Of a DNA stretch of 64,000 nt, positions 25,381 through 33,916 are shown in pieces; the first letter of the stretch is position 1; each line of letters starts with the position of its first letter. Source of the stretch: UBA2387 sp019454665 (lineage in GTDB: Bacteria > Armatimonadota > Fimbriimonadia > Fimbriimonadales > Fimbriimonadaceae); the NCBI GenBank assembly GCA_045862995.1, contig BTVX01000013.1, positions 29,906 to 93,905 on the forward strand, written 5' to 3'. A program made the position numbers and the translations under genes. Below the pieces are notes generated by a model. That model was not told where the DNA came from, ran no database searches, and saw nothing but the letters and a program-made list of their open reading frames with translations.

Positions 25381-26535
25381 CTACGAGAACTTCAGCGAGA
25401 TGCCGCGCTTCTGAATCTCGGACACGAACTTCGTGCCGGGTATAGCCAGTTCGTACCGGATGCAGCCCGGCGCGACCAAGCCGTCGGCGATCTCCTTGGC
25501 GATGGTCGCCGTCGAGAAGCCGGTCATCCGCTCCATCGCGCTGAACCCCGTGGCGCGGTCGAACTTGTCGTGGATGTCGATCTGCAGCGTGGTGTGCTTG
25601 CCGTCCTTGGTGCCCATGCCCACGCCGCGCACGATGACCTGGTCCACGTCGCTGTCGTCGCGCAGCCGGGGACCCATCAGGGTGTGGAACAGCTCGCGCG
25701 GCTGCACCTTCACGCCCCTCACGTCCACTTCCTCGGTGTCCCAAAAGCCGAAGTCCATGAAGATGCGCATCCGCTCGCAGTGGCCGGGGAACCGGATGGT
25801 CTTGTAGTCGTAGTTGCGGACCTTGTCCTTGAACGAATAGGGCGCGGTGCTGGTGCCGCCGCTGGTGGTGAACGCCTCCATCTCGCCCAGGTCGGCGATG
25901 TGGATGAGTTCGAGTTCGTCCAACGTGTCCACCAGCACGACCTCGCCGTTGCGGATGACGCGCGCCTGGTCCACATATTCGGTGACCAGCCCTTCGACGT
26001 TGAACACCAGCTTGTAGTTGAACGGCGGCTTGGGGTTCTGGGGAAGCCCGCCGCAGTACAGCTTGATGGCGTCCACCTCGTCCAGGTTCTCGATGAAGTA
26101 CGCGCCGAGGTTGTTCACCAAGCCGGGGGCAAGGCCAGTGTCCGGGACGATGCTGATGCCCGCCGCCTTGGCCCGCTCGTCCAACGCGAGCGTCTTCAGG
26201 CTGACGTCGGTGTCGCCGCCCATGTCCACCATGTTGGTCTTGGCCTCGATGGCGACCTGGGCGACCTGCGGGTGCATCCAATACGGGACACAGCTGAGGA
26301 CCACGTCCACGGGCTCCAGGAACTCCCGCAGCGAGGTCGGGTCGAGGGCGTTCGCCTGCGCCGGCACGCACAGGTCTCGGCCCACGAGCCGGTTCACCCG
26401 GTCCGCGTTGGTCTGCGATTGGTCGCGATCGAGGTCGCCCATCACGATGCGGGCGGGATTGGCGAACCGAGCCAGATCATACGCGGCTGCGGTGCCTTGC
26501 ATGCCGGAGCCAAGCACTGCGAACGTCTTGTTCAT
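25381..26535 (-). CDS. Saccharopine dehydrogenase-family NAD(P)-binding protein
   Basis: About 384 residues. The Rossmann loop is VLGSGMQGTAAAYDLAR; the second part is the substrate/dimer domain of the saccharopine dehydrogenase and lysine 6-dehydrogenase-like family (PYWMHPQVAQVAIEAKTNMV, DTGLAPGLVNNLGAYF, TSGGTSTAPYSF). Related enzymes act on lysine or polyamine intermediates, but the substrate is uncertain. The start at ATG 26535 has GAGGA five bases upstream. It is a single gene between convergent and divergent neighbours. Confidence 0.85.
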   Translation of the reverse strand: MNKTFAVLGSGMQGTAAAYDLARFANPARIVMGDLDRDQSQTNADRVNRLVGRDLCVPAQANALDPTSLREFLEPVDVVLSCVPYWMHPQVAQVAIEAKTNMVDMGGDTDVSLKTLALDERAKAAGISIVPDTGLAPGLVNNLGAYFIENLDEVDAIKLYCGGLPQNPKPPFNYKLVFNVEGLVTEYVDQARVIRNGEVVLVDTLDELELIHIADLGEMEAFTTSGGTSTAPYSFKDKVRNYDYKTIRFPGHCERMRIFMDFGFWDTEEVDVRGVKVQPRELFHTLMGPRLRDDSDVDQVIVRGVGMGTKDGKHTTLQIDIHDKFDRATGFSAMERMTGFSTATIAKEIADGLVAPGCIRYELAIPGTKFVSEIQKRGISLKFS

Positions 26536-26694
26536 TGTTGTCCTCACGAAAAAGGGCCGCGCAACCTTGGCGCAGCCTCAACCGAGGATACCAGCGGCCC
26601 CAGAACCCGGCACGGGCCGCCCGACAACCTGAAGTAAACTCTCATGGTCGCCAGTTTTGCCCCGACCCTGCCAATAATGCTGGGCAAAGGCCGC

Positions 26695-27360
26695 ATGCTC
26701 AACGTCATGACCCACCTCAAGACCGCGCTCGCCCTCGCCGCACTCGGAATCGGGGCGCTCGCCATGCCGCAGGCGAAGCCGCTCAAGCGAACGCACGCAC
26801 CGGGCGACAGCGCCGCCTACCGCTACGAACTGAAGATCGGCGGAGCCACCCACGCCGGAACCATGTCGCAGACGGTCTCCCGAATCGAAGCCGACGGATC
26901 GTACGTCTTGGAGAGCAAGACCGACGGTGGCGCGGCCTCCTCGGGCGTTTACATGGCGAACGGCGTGGTCAAAGAACTTCTCGGGCCCGACGTGAACGTG
27001 GCGGCCTACCGCATCGCGTTCATGACCATGTTCCAGTCGCCGCCTGCTCCCGTCCAAGCCGAAGACTTCTGGACGTTCGAGACGCGGATGAACCCCGTCA
27101 CGGGAGCCCGAGCCGTCCGCGTCGTCTACCGCGTCGAGGCCATCGAGTCGCTGGGCACGGTCGAAACGATGAGAATCCGCTTCAGCATGACCGAGACCGA
27201 CGCCCCGAACCCCGCCACTTCGGATGGCACGATCTGGGTGGATACGGCAACGGGCTGGGTGGCCAAATCGCAGTTCATCTGGCGCAACGCGCCCATCGGC
27301 CCGAACGGCGAAGGCATGGACGCGACCCTCACCATGGTCAAGGAAGGGCTGGCGTCGTAA
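26695..27360 (+). CDS. Secreted protein sharing a domain with the next two genes
   Basis: About 221 residues. A signal peptide (TALALAALGIGALAMPQA) is followed by a beta-rich domain. Its end, GTVETMRIRFSMTETDAPNP then GTIWVDTATGWVAKSQFIW and RNAP, aligns with the C-termini of the two genes after it: GVECYKIRVNYRE..GFIWISQADGWLVRS..KNAP and AIECAKVRFAFKE..GWFWISLEDGWIVKV..KNAP. I do not recognise the domain. ATG 26695 has AAAGG four bases upstream; ATG 26644 and 26707 are alternatives. Confidence 0.7.
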   Translation: MLNVMTHLKTALALAALGIGALAMPQAKPLKRTHAPGDSAAYRYELKIGGATHAGTMSQTVSRIEADGSYVLESKTDGGAASSGVYMANGVVKELLGPDVNVAAYRIAFMTMFQSPPAPVQAEDFWTFETRMNPVTGARAVRVVYRVEAIESLGTVETMRIRFSMTETDAPNPATSDGTIWVDTATGWVAKSQFIWRNAPIGPNGEGMDATLTMVKEGLAS

Positions 27361-27475
27361 CCCGGTGCAGTCCCTGTTTTGTGTCATGATTGACGACCGA
27401 GCCAAACGAAAAACGCCGATGGCTCAAGGATCAGGTCCTCAGTTCAAAGTGTTGGCAAAGCGGGCTCTAGCATGG

Positions 27476-29320
27476 ATGGCGAAAGGCGCGGCCAAGCGGT
27501 GCGCGTTGCCCGTGGCGGTCGCCCTGCTCTCGGCGGCCTCGATGGCCCAACTCGGACGCAATTGGGCGTTCGTCGTGGGTGTGGGCGACTACGAGAGCGA
27601 AGCCGTCAGCCCGATCCCGTTCGCCGTCGCCGACGCTAAAGCTGTCGCCGACGCGCTGATGCGCAACGGCTACAGCGCCGACAGCGTCGTACTCATGACC
27701 AGCGACGTGGAGAGCGGCAACCTTCGGCCCACCAACGTCAACATCCTGGAGCGCCTCGAAGCCCTCTCCGTCCAGATCCAACCCCAAGACAGTTTCTTCT
27801 TCTACTACGCGGGCCACGGCATCACGCGCGAGGGCAGGCACTTCCTCGCGACGACCAACACCCGCCTTTCCACCCTCGCCACGCTGGACGTCTCGACGCT
27901 CTCGGTCGAGGCCCTCGGCAATGCGCTCAAGAACATCCAGGCGCAGCGGGCGGTCTTCCTCTACGATGCGTTCAAGGGTTCGCCCGACCGCAACCGCGAG
28001 CAGTACGACAACCTGCTGACGCCCTCGTTTCAGCAATCGCTGCTGGCCGCCTCGCGCAGCCTCTCGTTCGGCAACGCAGGAGTCGGTTTCATGGTCGCGA
28101 ACGCTCAAGGCGAGCGATCGTACGACGCGGCGATGCGCAACCACTCCGTCTTCGCGTATTACGTCGTCGAAGCCCTCAGCGGCGCGGCGTTCAGCCAAGG
28201 CGAGGCGTTGAGCTTCGCGGCGTTCGCCGCCTACGTTCAGAGCGGCGTCCGCACGTGGAGCGATGAAAACCTCACCACGCGCAGCCGATCGCAGATTCCC
28301 ACGTTCCAGATCGTCGGCGCGCCCCGCGTGAACTTCGGCACGAGTTCCGGCGGCACGGGCATCCCGCCCATCCGACCCAACCCGAACCAGGGCACAGGCA
28401 CGCGGCCCCCAGTGCGAAACGGCCGAACACGCGTCCAATTCACCACCACTCCAGAAGGCGCGCAGATCACGGTCAACGACGTGCAGATCGGCGGACGCGT
28501 GACGCCGTTCGAGTTCGAACTCAACCTCGGCGATGCCGGAGTGCAGGACATCACGGTCGTCGCCACGCTCGAAGGCTATGAAACGGCGACCAAGGTCGTC
28601 ACCGTTCGAGCCGGCGAGCCCGCCGACATCCACATCGAGCTGACCCGCTCGGGCGGCGGCACCACCAACCCGACCACGCCCACCGGCAACCTCTTCCTCA
28701 CGCGCAAAGTCAACGTCGGCGACGACTTCGTGTACACCATCAACAGCGAATCCACGTCGCAGGGCGCGAAACTCGTGTTCACGGGCACAGACACCCAACG
28801 CGTCACGCGCGTCTCGCCCGATGGCACCTACACGGTCGAAAGCACGGTGACCGCAGCCACGGTCAAGCTCAATCAGCAGGAGCCTGTCCCGATCCCCGAG
28901 CAACCCCCGACGACGACCACCTATGCGGCGGACGGGACGATCCTGTCCATTCAAAGCGCAGCCGTGGCGTCGCCCTACCGCTATGCGCTCATGACGATGT
29001 TCATCGCGCCGGACAAGGACGTGAAGCGGGGCGACAAGTGGACGCGCGACTTCGCCGCCGACCAACAACGCGGCACCGTGGGCTCCCGAGTCGAGTTCAC
29101 CGTGGACCGCATGGAACGCATCAACGGCGTCGAGTGCTACAAGATCCGTGTGAACTACCGCGAGACGGCGGGCCAGCGCCCAGCGACCGCAACCGGGTTC
29201 ATCTGGATCAGCCAAGCCGACGGCTGGCTCGTTCGGTCCGATCTCGACCTCAAGAACGCCCCAAGCGACGGCAATGTCGGCCAGTTGGACATCAAGGTGC
29301 GCGTCGAGCGCACGCGCTGA
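27476..29320 (+). CDS. Secreted caspase-like (C14) protein lacking the catalytic Cys, with PEGA and shared C-terminal domains
   Basis: About 614 residues after a signal peptide (CALPVAVALLSAASMAQ). Residues 28-280 form a caspase/metacaspase-like p20 domain: WAFVVGVGDYESEAVSPIPF, FFFYYAGHGI with His114, then VFLYDAFKGS, where the catalytic Cys of the usual DAC(Y/H)SG is Phe166. It is thus predicted to lack protease activity. A Pro/Gly linker leads to a PEGA domain (about 318-390; TTPEGAQITVNDVQIGG, LEGYETATK). The C-terminal 200 residues are the domain shared with both neighbours. It is probably a surface protein. Start codon uncertain (ATG 27386, 27419 or 27476). Confidence 0.75.
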   Translation: MAKGAAKRCALPVAVALLSAASMAQLGRNWAFVVGVGDYESEAVSPIPFAVADAKAVADALMRNGYSADSVVLMTSDVESGNLRPTNVNILERLEALSVQIQPQDSFFFYYAGHGITREGRHFLATTNTRLSTLATLDVSTLSVEALGNALKNIQAQRAVFLYDAFKGSPDRNREQYDNLLTPSFQQSLLAASRSLSFGNAGVGFMVANAQGERSYDAAMRNHSVFAYYVVEALSGAAFSQGEALSFAAFAAYVQSGVRTWSDENLTTRSRSQIPTFQIVGAPRVNFGTSSGGTGIPPIRPNPNQGTGTRPPVRNGRTRVQFTTTPEGAQITVNDVQIGGRVTPFEFELNLGDAGVQDITVVATLEGYETATKVVTVRAGEPADIHIELTRSGGGTTNPTTPTGNLFLTRKVNVGDDFVYTINSESTSQGAKLVFTGTDTQRVTRVSPDGTYTVESTVTAATVKLNQQEPVPIPEQPPTTTTYAADGTILSIQSAAVASPYRYALMTMFIAPDKDVKRGDKWTRDFAADQQRGTVGSRVEFTVDRMERINGVECYKIRVNYRETAGQRPATATGFIWISQADGWLVRSDLDLKNAPSDGNVGQLDIKVRVERTR

Positions 29321-29335
29321 GCGTAAGATAGGATC

Positions 29336-30013
29336 ATGCTTGCATTGTTGTGCGCCGCGACGGCGCTCGCCCTCCAGCCCGCCCCGCAGGTCATCAAGCC
29401 CAACTTCAAAGCCGGTCAGGAGTTCCGATTCCAGGCCAGCGCCGAGATGACGTTCGCAGGCGAAAAGGCCACGGTCTCCACCAAGTACCGCGTCAAGATC
29501 GTCGAAGTCCGCGCCGATGGCGGATTCCTCATCGAAGCGGTCGAGACCGAGAGCAAGGCGCGCATGGGCGGACAAGACATGACGCTGCCCCCCAAGAACC
29601 CGGGCCGCACGCTCTACCGCGCCGATGGAATGCCCATGAGCCTGATGGGCGAAGGCACGGACGCCACGGGCTACCGATTCGCCCACCTGAACGCCTTCCG
29701 CTATCCCACCGAAGACGTGGCACCGGGCGCCAAGTGGACGGCCAAGGTCGAAGCCGCCAAGACGGGCCAAGTCGCAGGCTCGGGCGAGTACGAGTACCTC
29801 GGGAACGAAACCGTCGGCGCCATCGAGTGCGCCAAGGTGCGGTTCGCGTTCAAAGAAAGCGAGGGTGCCCAGCCCGCCGAGGCCGACGGCTGGTTCTGGA
29901 TTTCGCTCGAAGACGGATGGATCGTCAAGGTGATCCGCAACGTCAAAAACGCCCCGGTGGGCAACAGCCCGACCCCCGTGAGCGTGAGCAGCACCGTCGA
30001 ACGGGTCCAATAG
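29336..30013 (+). CDS. Secreted paralogue of the shared C-terminal domain
   Basis: 225 residues. A signal peptide (LALLCAATALALQPAPQ) is followed by the same beta-rich domain as the preceding two proteins: a GAKWTAKVEAA strand, then AIECAKVRFAFKE and WFWISLEDGWIVKVIRNVK. The start is only 15 bases after the stop of the pseudo-caspase gene, so the two are cotranscribed. The middle part differs from its paralogues, which argues for an old duplication. Function unknown. Confidence 0.72.
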   Translation: MLALLCAATALALQPAPQVIKPNFKAGQEFRFQASAEMTFAGEKATVSTKYRVKIVEVRADGGFLIEAVETESKARMGGQDMTLPPKNPGRTLYRADGMPMSLMGEGTDATGYRFAHLNAFRYPTEDVAPGAKWTAKVEAAKTGQVAGSGEYEYLGNETVGAIECAKVRFAFKESEGAQPAEADGWFWISLEDGWIVKVIRNVKNAPVGNSPTPVSVSSTVERVQ

Positions 30014-30074
30014 GCCCAGCCGAACTTTCGTTTGAACGATCCGCGCCTCTCAAGACACCAACTCACGGAAAACC

Positions 30075-30605
30075 ATGACGGAGGACCAGAGAGGCTCCCC
30101 TGAACGGATCGCATCGGCGCAACGCGGCAACCGCGAGGCGCTGGCCGAACTCGTCCGCGAACACTACGCGGAGGTGTTCCGGTTCATCGCGAGACGCATC
30201 GGGACCGATCTGGCCGAAGACGCCGCTCAGGAGACGTTCGTGACCGTGCAGCACCAAATCAAGCGATTGCGAGAACCCGCCAAGTTCCGAACCTGGCTCC
30301 TCTCCATCGCCCACAACCACGCCAGAAACGCCGCGCGAAAGGCCAAACGGGAAACCCCCATGGACCTTTGGACGGCCGCCCCGAGCGCAGAAGGCGCGAC
30401 GCTCGACCGCGAGGTCCTGCGAAGCGCGTTGCAGGCGCTCTCGGAAGAACACCGGCAAGTGGTGGTCATGCACGAACTCGAAGGACTCCGCTACGCGGAG
30501 ATCGCCGAAATCCTCGGCATCCCCGAAGGAACGGTCAAATCCCGCCTCCATCATGCGTTCGTCCAAATGCGCGCTCGCCTGACCGGCGAAGGTGGCACCC
30601 GATGA
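30075..30605 (+). CDS. ECF-type RNA polymerase sigma factor
   Basis: 176 residues, typical of extracytoplasmic-function sigma factors. Region 2 binds the -10 element and core polymerase (EHYAEVFRFIARRIGTDLAE, ETFVTVQHQIKRLR); region 4 is the helix-turn-helix for the -35 element (LEGLRYAEIAEILGIPEGTV, then KSRLHHA). It overlaps the next gene by ATGA, and that gene encodes a membrane protein placed as an anti-sigma factor, so activity is probably controlled by an envelope signal. The target promoters are not identifiable here. Confidence 0.93.
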   Translation: MTEDQRGSPERIASAQRGNREALAELVREHYAEVFRFIARRIGTDLAEDAAQETFVTVQHQIKRLREPAKFRTWLLSIAHNHARNAARKAKRETPMDLWTAAPSAEGATLDREVLRSALQALSEEHRQVVVMHELEGLRYAEIAEILGIPEGTVKSRLHHAFVQMRARLTGEGGTR

Positions 30606-31777
30606 ACCTCCGAGAAGACCTCAAAGCCTATCTGGACGGCGAACTGTCGCCCCAGCGGATGGAAGAAATCCGAGCCGCCCTCGAAGCCGATCCCGCGCTG
30701 CGCGAGGAGTTGGAGTTCATGAGACTGATGGGTTTTGAAATCAAGCGTATGGCGGCGGAGCCGCACGTCACCGGTGTCGAGGGCGCGTTGGGTCGCCTCA
30801 GGGGCTTCCGGTGGCCCTCGTTCGTCCGAGACCGGCGATGGGTGCTCGCGGGCAGCGCACTGACCGTCTGCGTGGCGGTCGTTGCCGTCTCGCAGTTCTC
30901 GGGTCGTCTGGCCCGAGATTCGGATGCAACCGCTTCGATCCCCGCAAGTGGTGGACTCGCGTTCGAAGGCATGGAAGCGAAGCGACCTTTGGAACTGCAC
31001 GAGGCGGAAGCCATGCAGATGGACAAGGGCCGATCCGGTTTGAACGGCGCCATGCCCGAGTCCGTAGTGCCCGGAAACGTCGGAGGAGGCGCCATCCCCG
31101 CGCCGATCCCGCAGATGGTCATCCAAACGGCCGACCTCAGCGTCACCGTCCCCTCGGCCCGTGAAGCCCTTATTGCGGCGCGGCGCATCGCGACGGGCCT
31201 GGGCGGGTTCGTCGAAAGCAGCAGCCACAGCCAGCAGCAGCAGGGCCTGCCTTACGCCCACCTCGGCATCCGCGTGCCCGCCAAACAATTCGAAACCGCC
31301 CTCGACCAACTTGGAGCGCTGGGCGAGGTCGTGACCCTGAACACGTCGGGCCAAGACGTCACCGAACAGGTGGTGGACGTCCAAGCCCGCATCAAGACGA
31401 TGAAGGCCGAGGAGGAGCAGTACCGCCTGATCCTCTCGCGAGCCAACAAGATCGGCGAAATCCTCGAGGTGAAGTCGCGGCTCGACCAAGTGCGCCAAGA
31501 GATCGAGAGCCTGCAGGCGCGGTACCAGTACCTGAGCAGCCAGGCCTCCTACTCGACGATCACGGCCACGTTCAGCGAGAAGCAGACCCTAGACAAGCCC
31601 GAGGCGCCGAAGGACTGGGCCAACGACTCGTGGACCAACGCCGTGCGCGGCCTGACGGCCGTCGGCCGCTGGCTGGGCGAATGGGCCATCCGCGTGTTCG
31701 TGTTCGCCCCGATCTGGCTGCCCATCCTGGGCATCGGTTGGTGGCTCTCCCGCCGCGCCCGCCCCAAGTCTCCGTAA
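30602..31777 (+). CDS. Putative anti-sigma factor with DUF4349 extracytoplasmic domain
   Basis: 391 residues. The N-terminal 60 residues are helical and charged (LREDLKAYLDGELSPQRMEE, ALEADPALREELEFM), resembling anti-sigma N-terminal domains but without Cys/His zinc ligands. A transmembrane segment (WVLAGSALTVCVAVVAVSQF) leads to a linker and a DUF4349 domain (VIQTADLSVTVPSAREALIA, GGFVESSSHSQQQQGLPYAH, then a coiled-coil RLDQVRQEIESLQARYQYLS). A second hydrophobic stretch lies near the C-terminus (IRVFVFAPIWLPILGIGWWL). It is coupled to the sigma gene by ATGA. The sensing role is inference. Confidence 0.8.
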   Translation: MNLREDLKAYLDGELSPQRMEEIRAALEADPALREELEFMRLMGFEIKRMAAEPHVTGVEGALGRLRGFRWPSFVRDRRWVLAGSALTVCVAVVAVSQFSGRLARDSDATASIPASGGLAFEGMEAKRPLELHEAEAMQMDKGRSGLNGAMPESVVPGNVGGGAIPAPIPQMVIQTADLSVTVPSAREALIAARRIATGLGGFVESSSHSQQQQGLPYAHLGIRVPAKQFETALDQLGALGEVVTLNTSGQDVTEQVVDVQARIKTMKAEEEQYRLILSRANKIGEILEVKSRLDQVRQEIESLQARYQYLSSQASYSTITATFSEKQTLDKPEAPKDWANDSWTNAVRGLTAVGRWLGEWAIRVFVFAPIWLPILGIGWWLSRRARPKSP

Positions 31778-31908
31778 CGGGCGGCGAACAAGCACGGCCT
31801 GCCGGGCAGAGACAGTCGTTCGCAGTCACGAAAGGCAGTCGAGCCCGGTCAGGCGGTGGCCACGTCCTTGGCAGGCGTCCCGGGCCGACGCCGCTCTGTT
31901 TCCGCCGT

Positions 31909-32556
31909 TCAGAGTTCTTTGAGGAACACGTTCCGGAACCAGAGCGTGTTGCCGTGGTTCTGCAATTCGATCTGGCCGCTCGGGTAGATGGGCTTGTCGC
32001 GCTCCCAGTAGTTCTCCATCACCACGTTGTCGGTGACCAGCTTCCCGTTCAGCCAGATGCTCACGCGTTCGCCGCGCATCACGATGCGGAACGTGTTCCA
32101 CTCGCCGATGGGCTTGTCGGCCTTCACGATCGGGTTCGAGGGGTTGCGCTGGTTGTTGTAAAGCCCGCCCGAGCCGAGCTCGTTGTCCCAAATCTGCACC
32201 TGCGGCGCGCCGCGCAGGTAGATGCCGCTGTCGCCGCCCTTGAGGATCTTCCAATCCACCCACAGTTCGAAGTCGCCGTAGTCCTTGGCGGTGCACAAGC
32301 TGTCGCCCTTGCCGTCGAACACCAGCGTGCCGTCCTCCACCTTCCAGTGGGCGCGCATCTTCTGGTCGGCGTTCGCCTGCTCGCTGGCCAGCGTCTCGGC
32401 GTTCATCTTCGCCCGCTGGGGCGGCGAGGCGACCAGCCCCTTCCATCCCGAGAGGTCTCGCCCGTTGAACAGGGCGACGAAACCCTTCGGGGGCTCGTTG
32501 AGGGGTTGGCCCTGCACGAGCAAGGCGAGGGCGACAAGGGCGACCATGGCCCCCAT
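31909..32556 (-). CDS. DUF1080 / 3-keto-disaccharide hydrolase-family protein
   Basis: 215 residues with a signal peptide (MVALVALALLVQG). The rest is a single concanavalin-like lectin fold: GFVALFNGRDLSGWKGL, WKVEDGTLVFDGKGDSLCTA, FELWVDWKILKGGDSGIYLR, IGEWNTFRIVMRGERVSIWL, NGKLVTDNV and GQIELQNHGNTLWFRNVFLK. DUF1080 proteins act on 3-keto-glycosides or bind sugars. The final residues fit the family end. ATG 32556 is used; ATG 32547 is possible. Confidence 0.9.
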   Translation of the reverse strand: MGAMVALVALALLVQGQPLNEPPKGFVALFNGRDLSGWKGLVASPPQRAKMNAETLASEQANADQKMRAHWKVEDGTLVFDGKGDSLCTAKDYGDFELWVDWKILKGGDSGIYLRGAPQVQIWDNELGSGGLYNNQRNPSNPIVKADKPIGEWNTFRIVMRGERVSIWLNGKLVTDNVVMENYWERDKPIYPSGQIELQNHGNTLWFRNVFLKEL

Positions 32557-32570
32557 TGTACGCGAAGCGG

Positions 32571-33011
32571 TCAGGCCTTCGACTTCATGCGGTACACGAC
32601 GAACACCCCCGCCAGACCCACCAGCACGTGGCCGATCGCGACTGGGACGGGCGTCACCGACTTCTCGGCGGCATCCATCGGCGTGATGTTGGCCGGTCGC
32701 GGCTCGGAAGACGGTTGCGTCGTGGCCGACATGGCCACGGTCATAACGCCCAACACGCCGACCAGCCCCATCAGCCAGAGCAAGGGCTTGGCTTGCTTCG
32801 CGACGGCGAAACAGACCCATCCGCCCGCCAGCGCGGCCACCAGACCCGCGACAAGGCTCAGGCCGCTCCACAGGTCGGAAGGCACCCACGAGCCGGGGGC
32901 GCTGTAGATGGCCTCGGTGCCCAGGGCCATCATGATCCCCGTGTACAGGGTCATCACCAGAATCACCATCACGACGTAGCCGAGAATCACGGAGAGCACG
33001 TTCTTGAACAT
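32571..33011 (-). CDS. Four-transmembrane-segment membrane protein of unknown function
   Basis: 146 residues with four predicted membrane helices (LSVILGYVVMVILVMTLYTG, SLVAGLVAALAGGWVCFAVA, PLLWLMGLVGVLGVMTVAMS, AIGHVLVGLAGVFVVY). No conserved motif is recognised. GAGGTG precedes ATG 33011 by eight bases. Fourteen bases separate it from the DUF1080 gene, so the two may be one transcript. Confidence 0.7.
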   Translation of the reverse strand: MFKNVLSVILGYVVMVILVMTLYTGIMMALGTEAIYSAPGSWVPSDLWSGLSLVAGLVAALAGGWVCFAVAKQAKPLLWLMGLVGVLGVMTVAMSATTQPSSEPRPANITPMDAAEKSVTPVPVAIGHVLVGLAGVFVVYRMKSKA

Positions 33012-33071
33012 GGGTTCACACCTCGATGGGATACCGACGAACGGGCCGGCAAAGTTTCGACAGGGGAGGGC

Positions 33072-33146
<75 letters not shown>

Positions 33147-33195
33147 AGGCAGACCTCCAGACGTTACCCCAAGCCGCCGCAGGTATGTTAGGGGG

Positions 33196-33858
33196 GTGCG
33201 CCGCGCCTTCACCCTGATCGAACTTCTGGTCGTCATCGCCATCATCGCCATCATCGCCGCGATGCTGTTCCCCGTGTACGCCCAGGCCAAGGAGTCGGCC
33301 AAGCGGGCCACATGCATCAGCAACCTGCGCCAACTCGCCATCGGCATGAAGCTCTACGCCGCGGACGACGACGACCGCACGATGCCCAGCGCCTACATGA
33401 CCGCGACCGGCGTGACGTACTGGAACGAACTCATCAACCCCTACGTCAAGAGCACCGATGTGTGGCATTGCCCGAGTTCGTCGCTCTCCAAAGTCGACGC
33501 CAACATCGGCTCGATCTCGACCCACTACGGCTACAACGCCTTCTATCTGACGGGGCTGCTCACCGACTTTTCGAACGTGTTCGAGCAATCGCCCGTGTCC
33601 GAATCGGCCGTGGAGTTCCCGAGCGAAACGGTGAACCTGGTGGACTCCAAGGCCTCGGTCGAGGGCAGTTGGTGCGGCGACGACGGTCGCTACGTGCTGC
33701 CTCCCTCGCTGGACGACGCCGAGTGCTGGGGCCGCCCGAACTGGCTGCATACGCAAAAGGCGAACGTGCTGTGGCTGGACATCCACGCGACGTCCCGATC
33801 GCTGGGCTCGCTCTACCAGAGCCAAGACCCTGTGGACCGCTGGTTCGACCTGCGCTAG
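33196..33858 (+). CDS. Second prepilin-type cleavage/methylation protein
   Basis: 220 residues starting with GTG. The leader RRAFTLIELLVVIAIIAI is nearly the same as in the protein at 9263, as is LFPVYAQAKESAKRATCISN. The C-terminal domain is shorter and different, but has the NWLHTQKANVLWLDIHATSR segment that corresponds to the H-X9-DG region. It is probably a pseudopilin-like surface protein. A G-run directly before the start cannot act as a normal ribosome site (no spacing); AGGT at 33181 is 11 bases away. Confidence 0.85.
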   Translation: MRRAFTLIELLVVIAIIAIIAAMLFPVYAQAKESAKRATCISNLRQLAIGMKLYAADDDDRTMPSAYMTATGVTYWNELINPYVKSTDVWHCPSSSLSKVDANIGSISTHYGYNAFYLTGLLTDFSNVFEQSPVSESAVEFPSETVNLVDSKASVEGSWCGDDGRYVLPPSLDDAECWGRPNWLHTQKANVLWLDIHATSRSLGSLYQSQDPVDRWFDLR

Positions 33859-33916
33859 CGGGCGGAGACGCGAACCAACCCGCAACTACCCGACCCAGTA
33901 ACATAGCCACGACGCG

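Noticed and set aside
27467..30010. Very long open frame (over 840 codons) on the minus strand opposite the pseudo-caspase family
   Set aside because: It mirrors well-supported genes on the plus strand, is Arg/Gly/Ala/His-rich like a GC-driven shadow frame, and has no recognisable domain.
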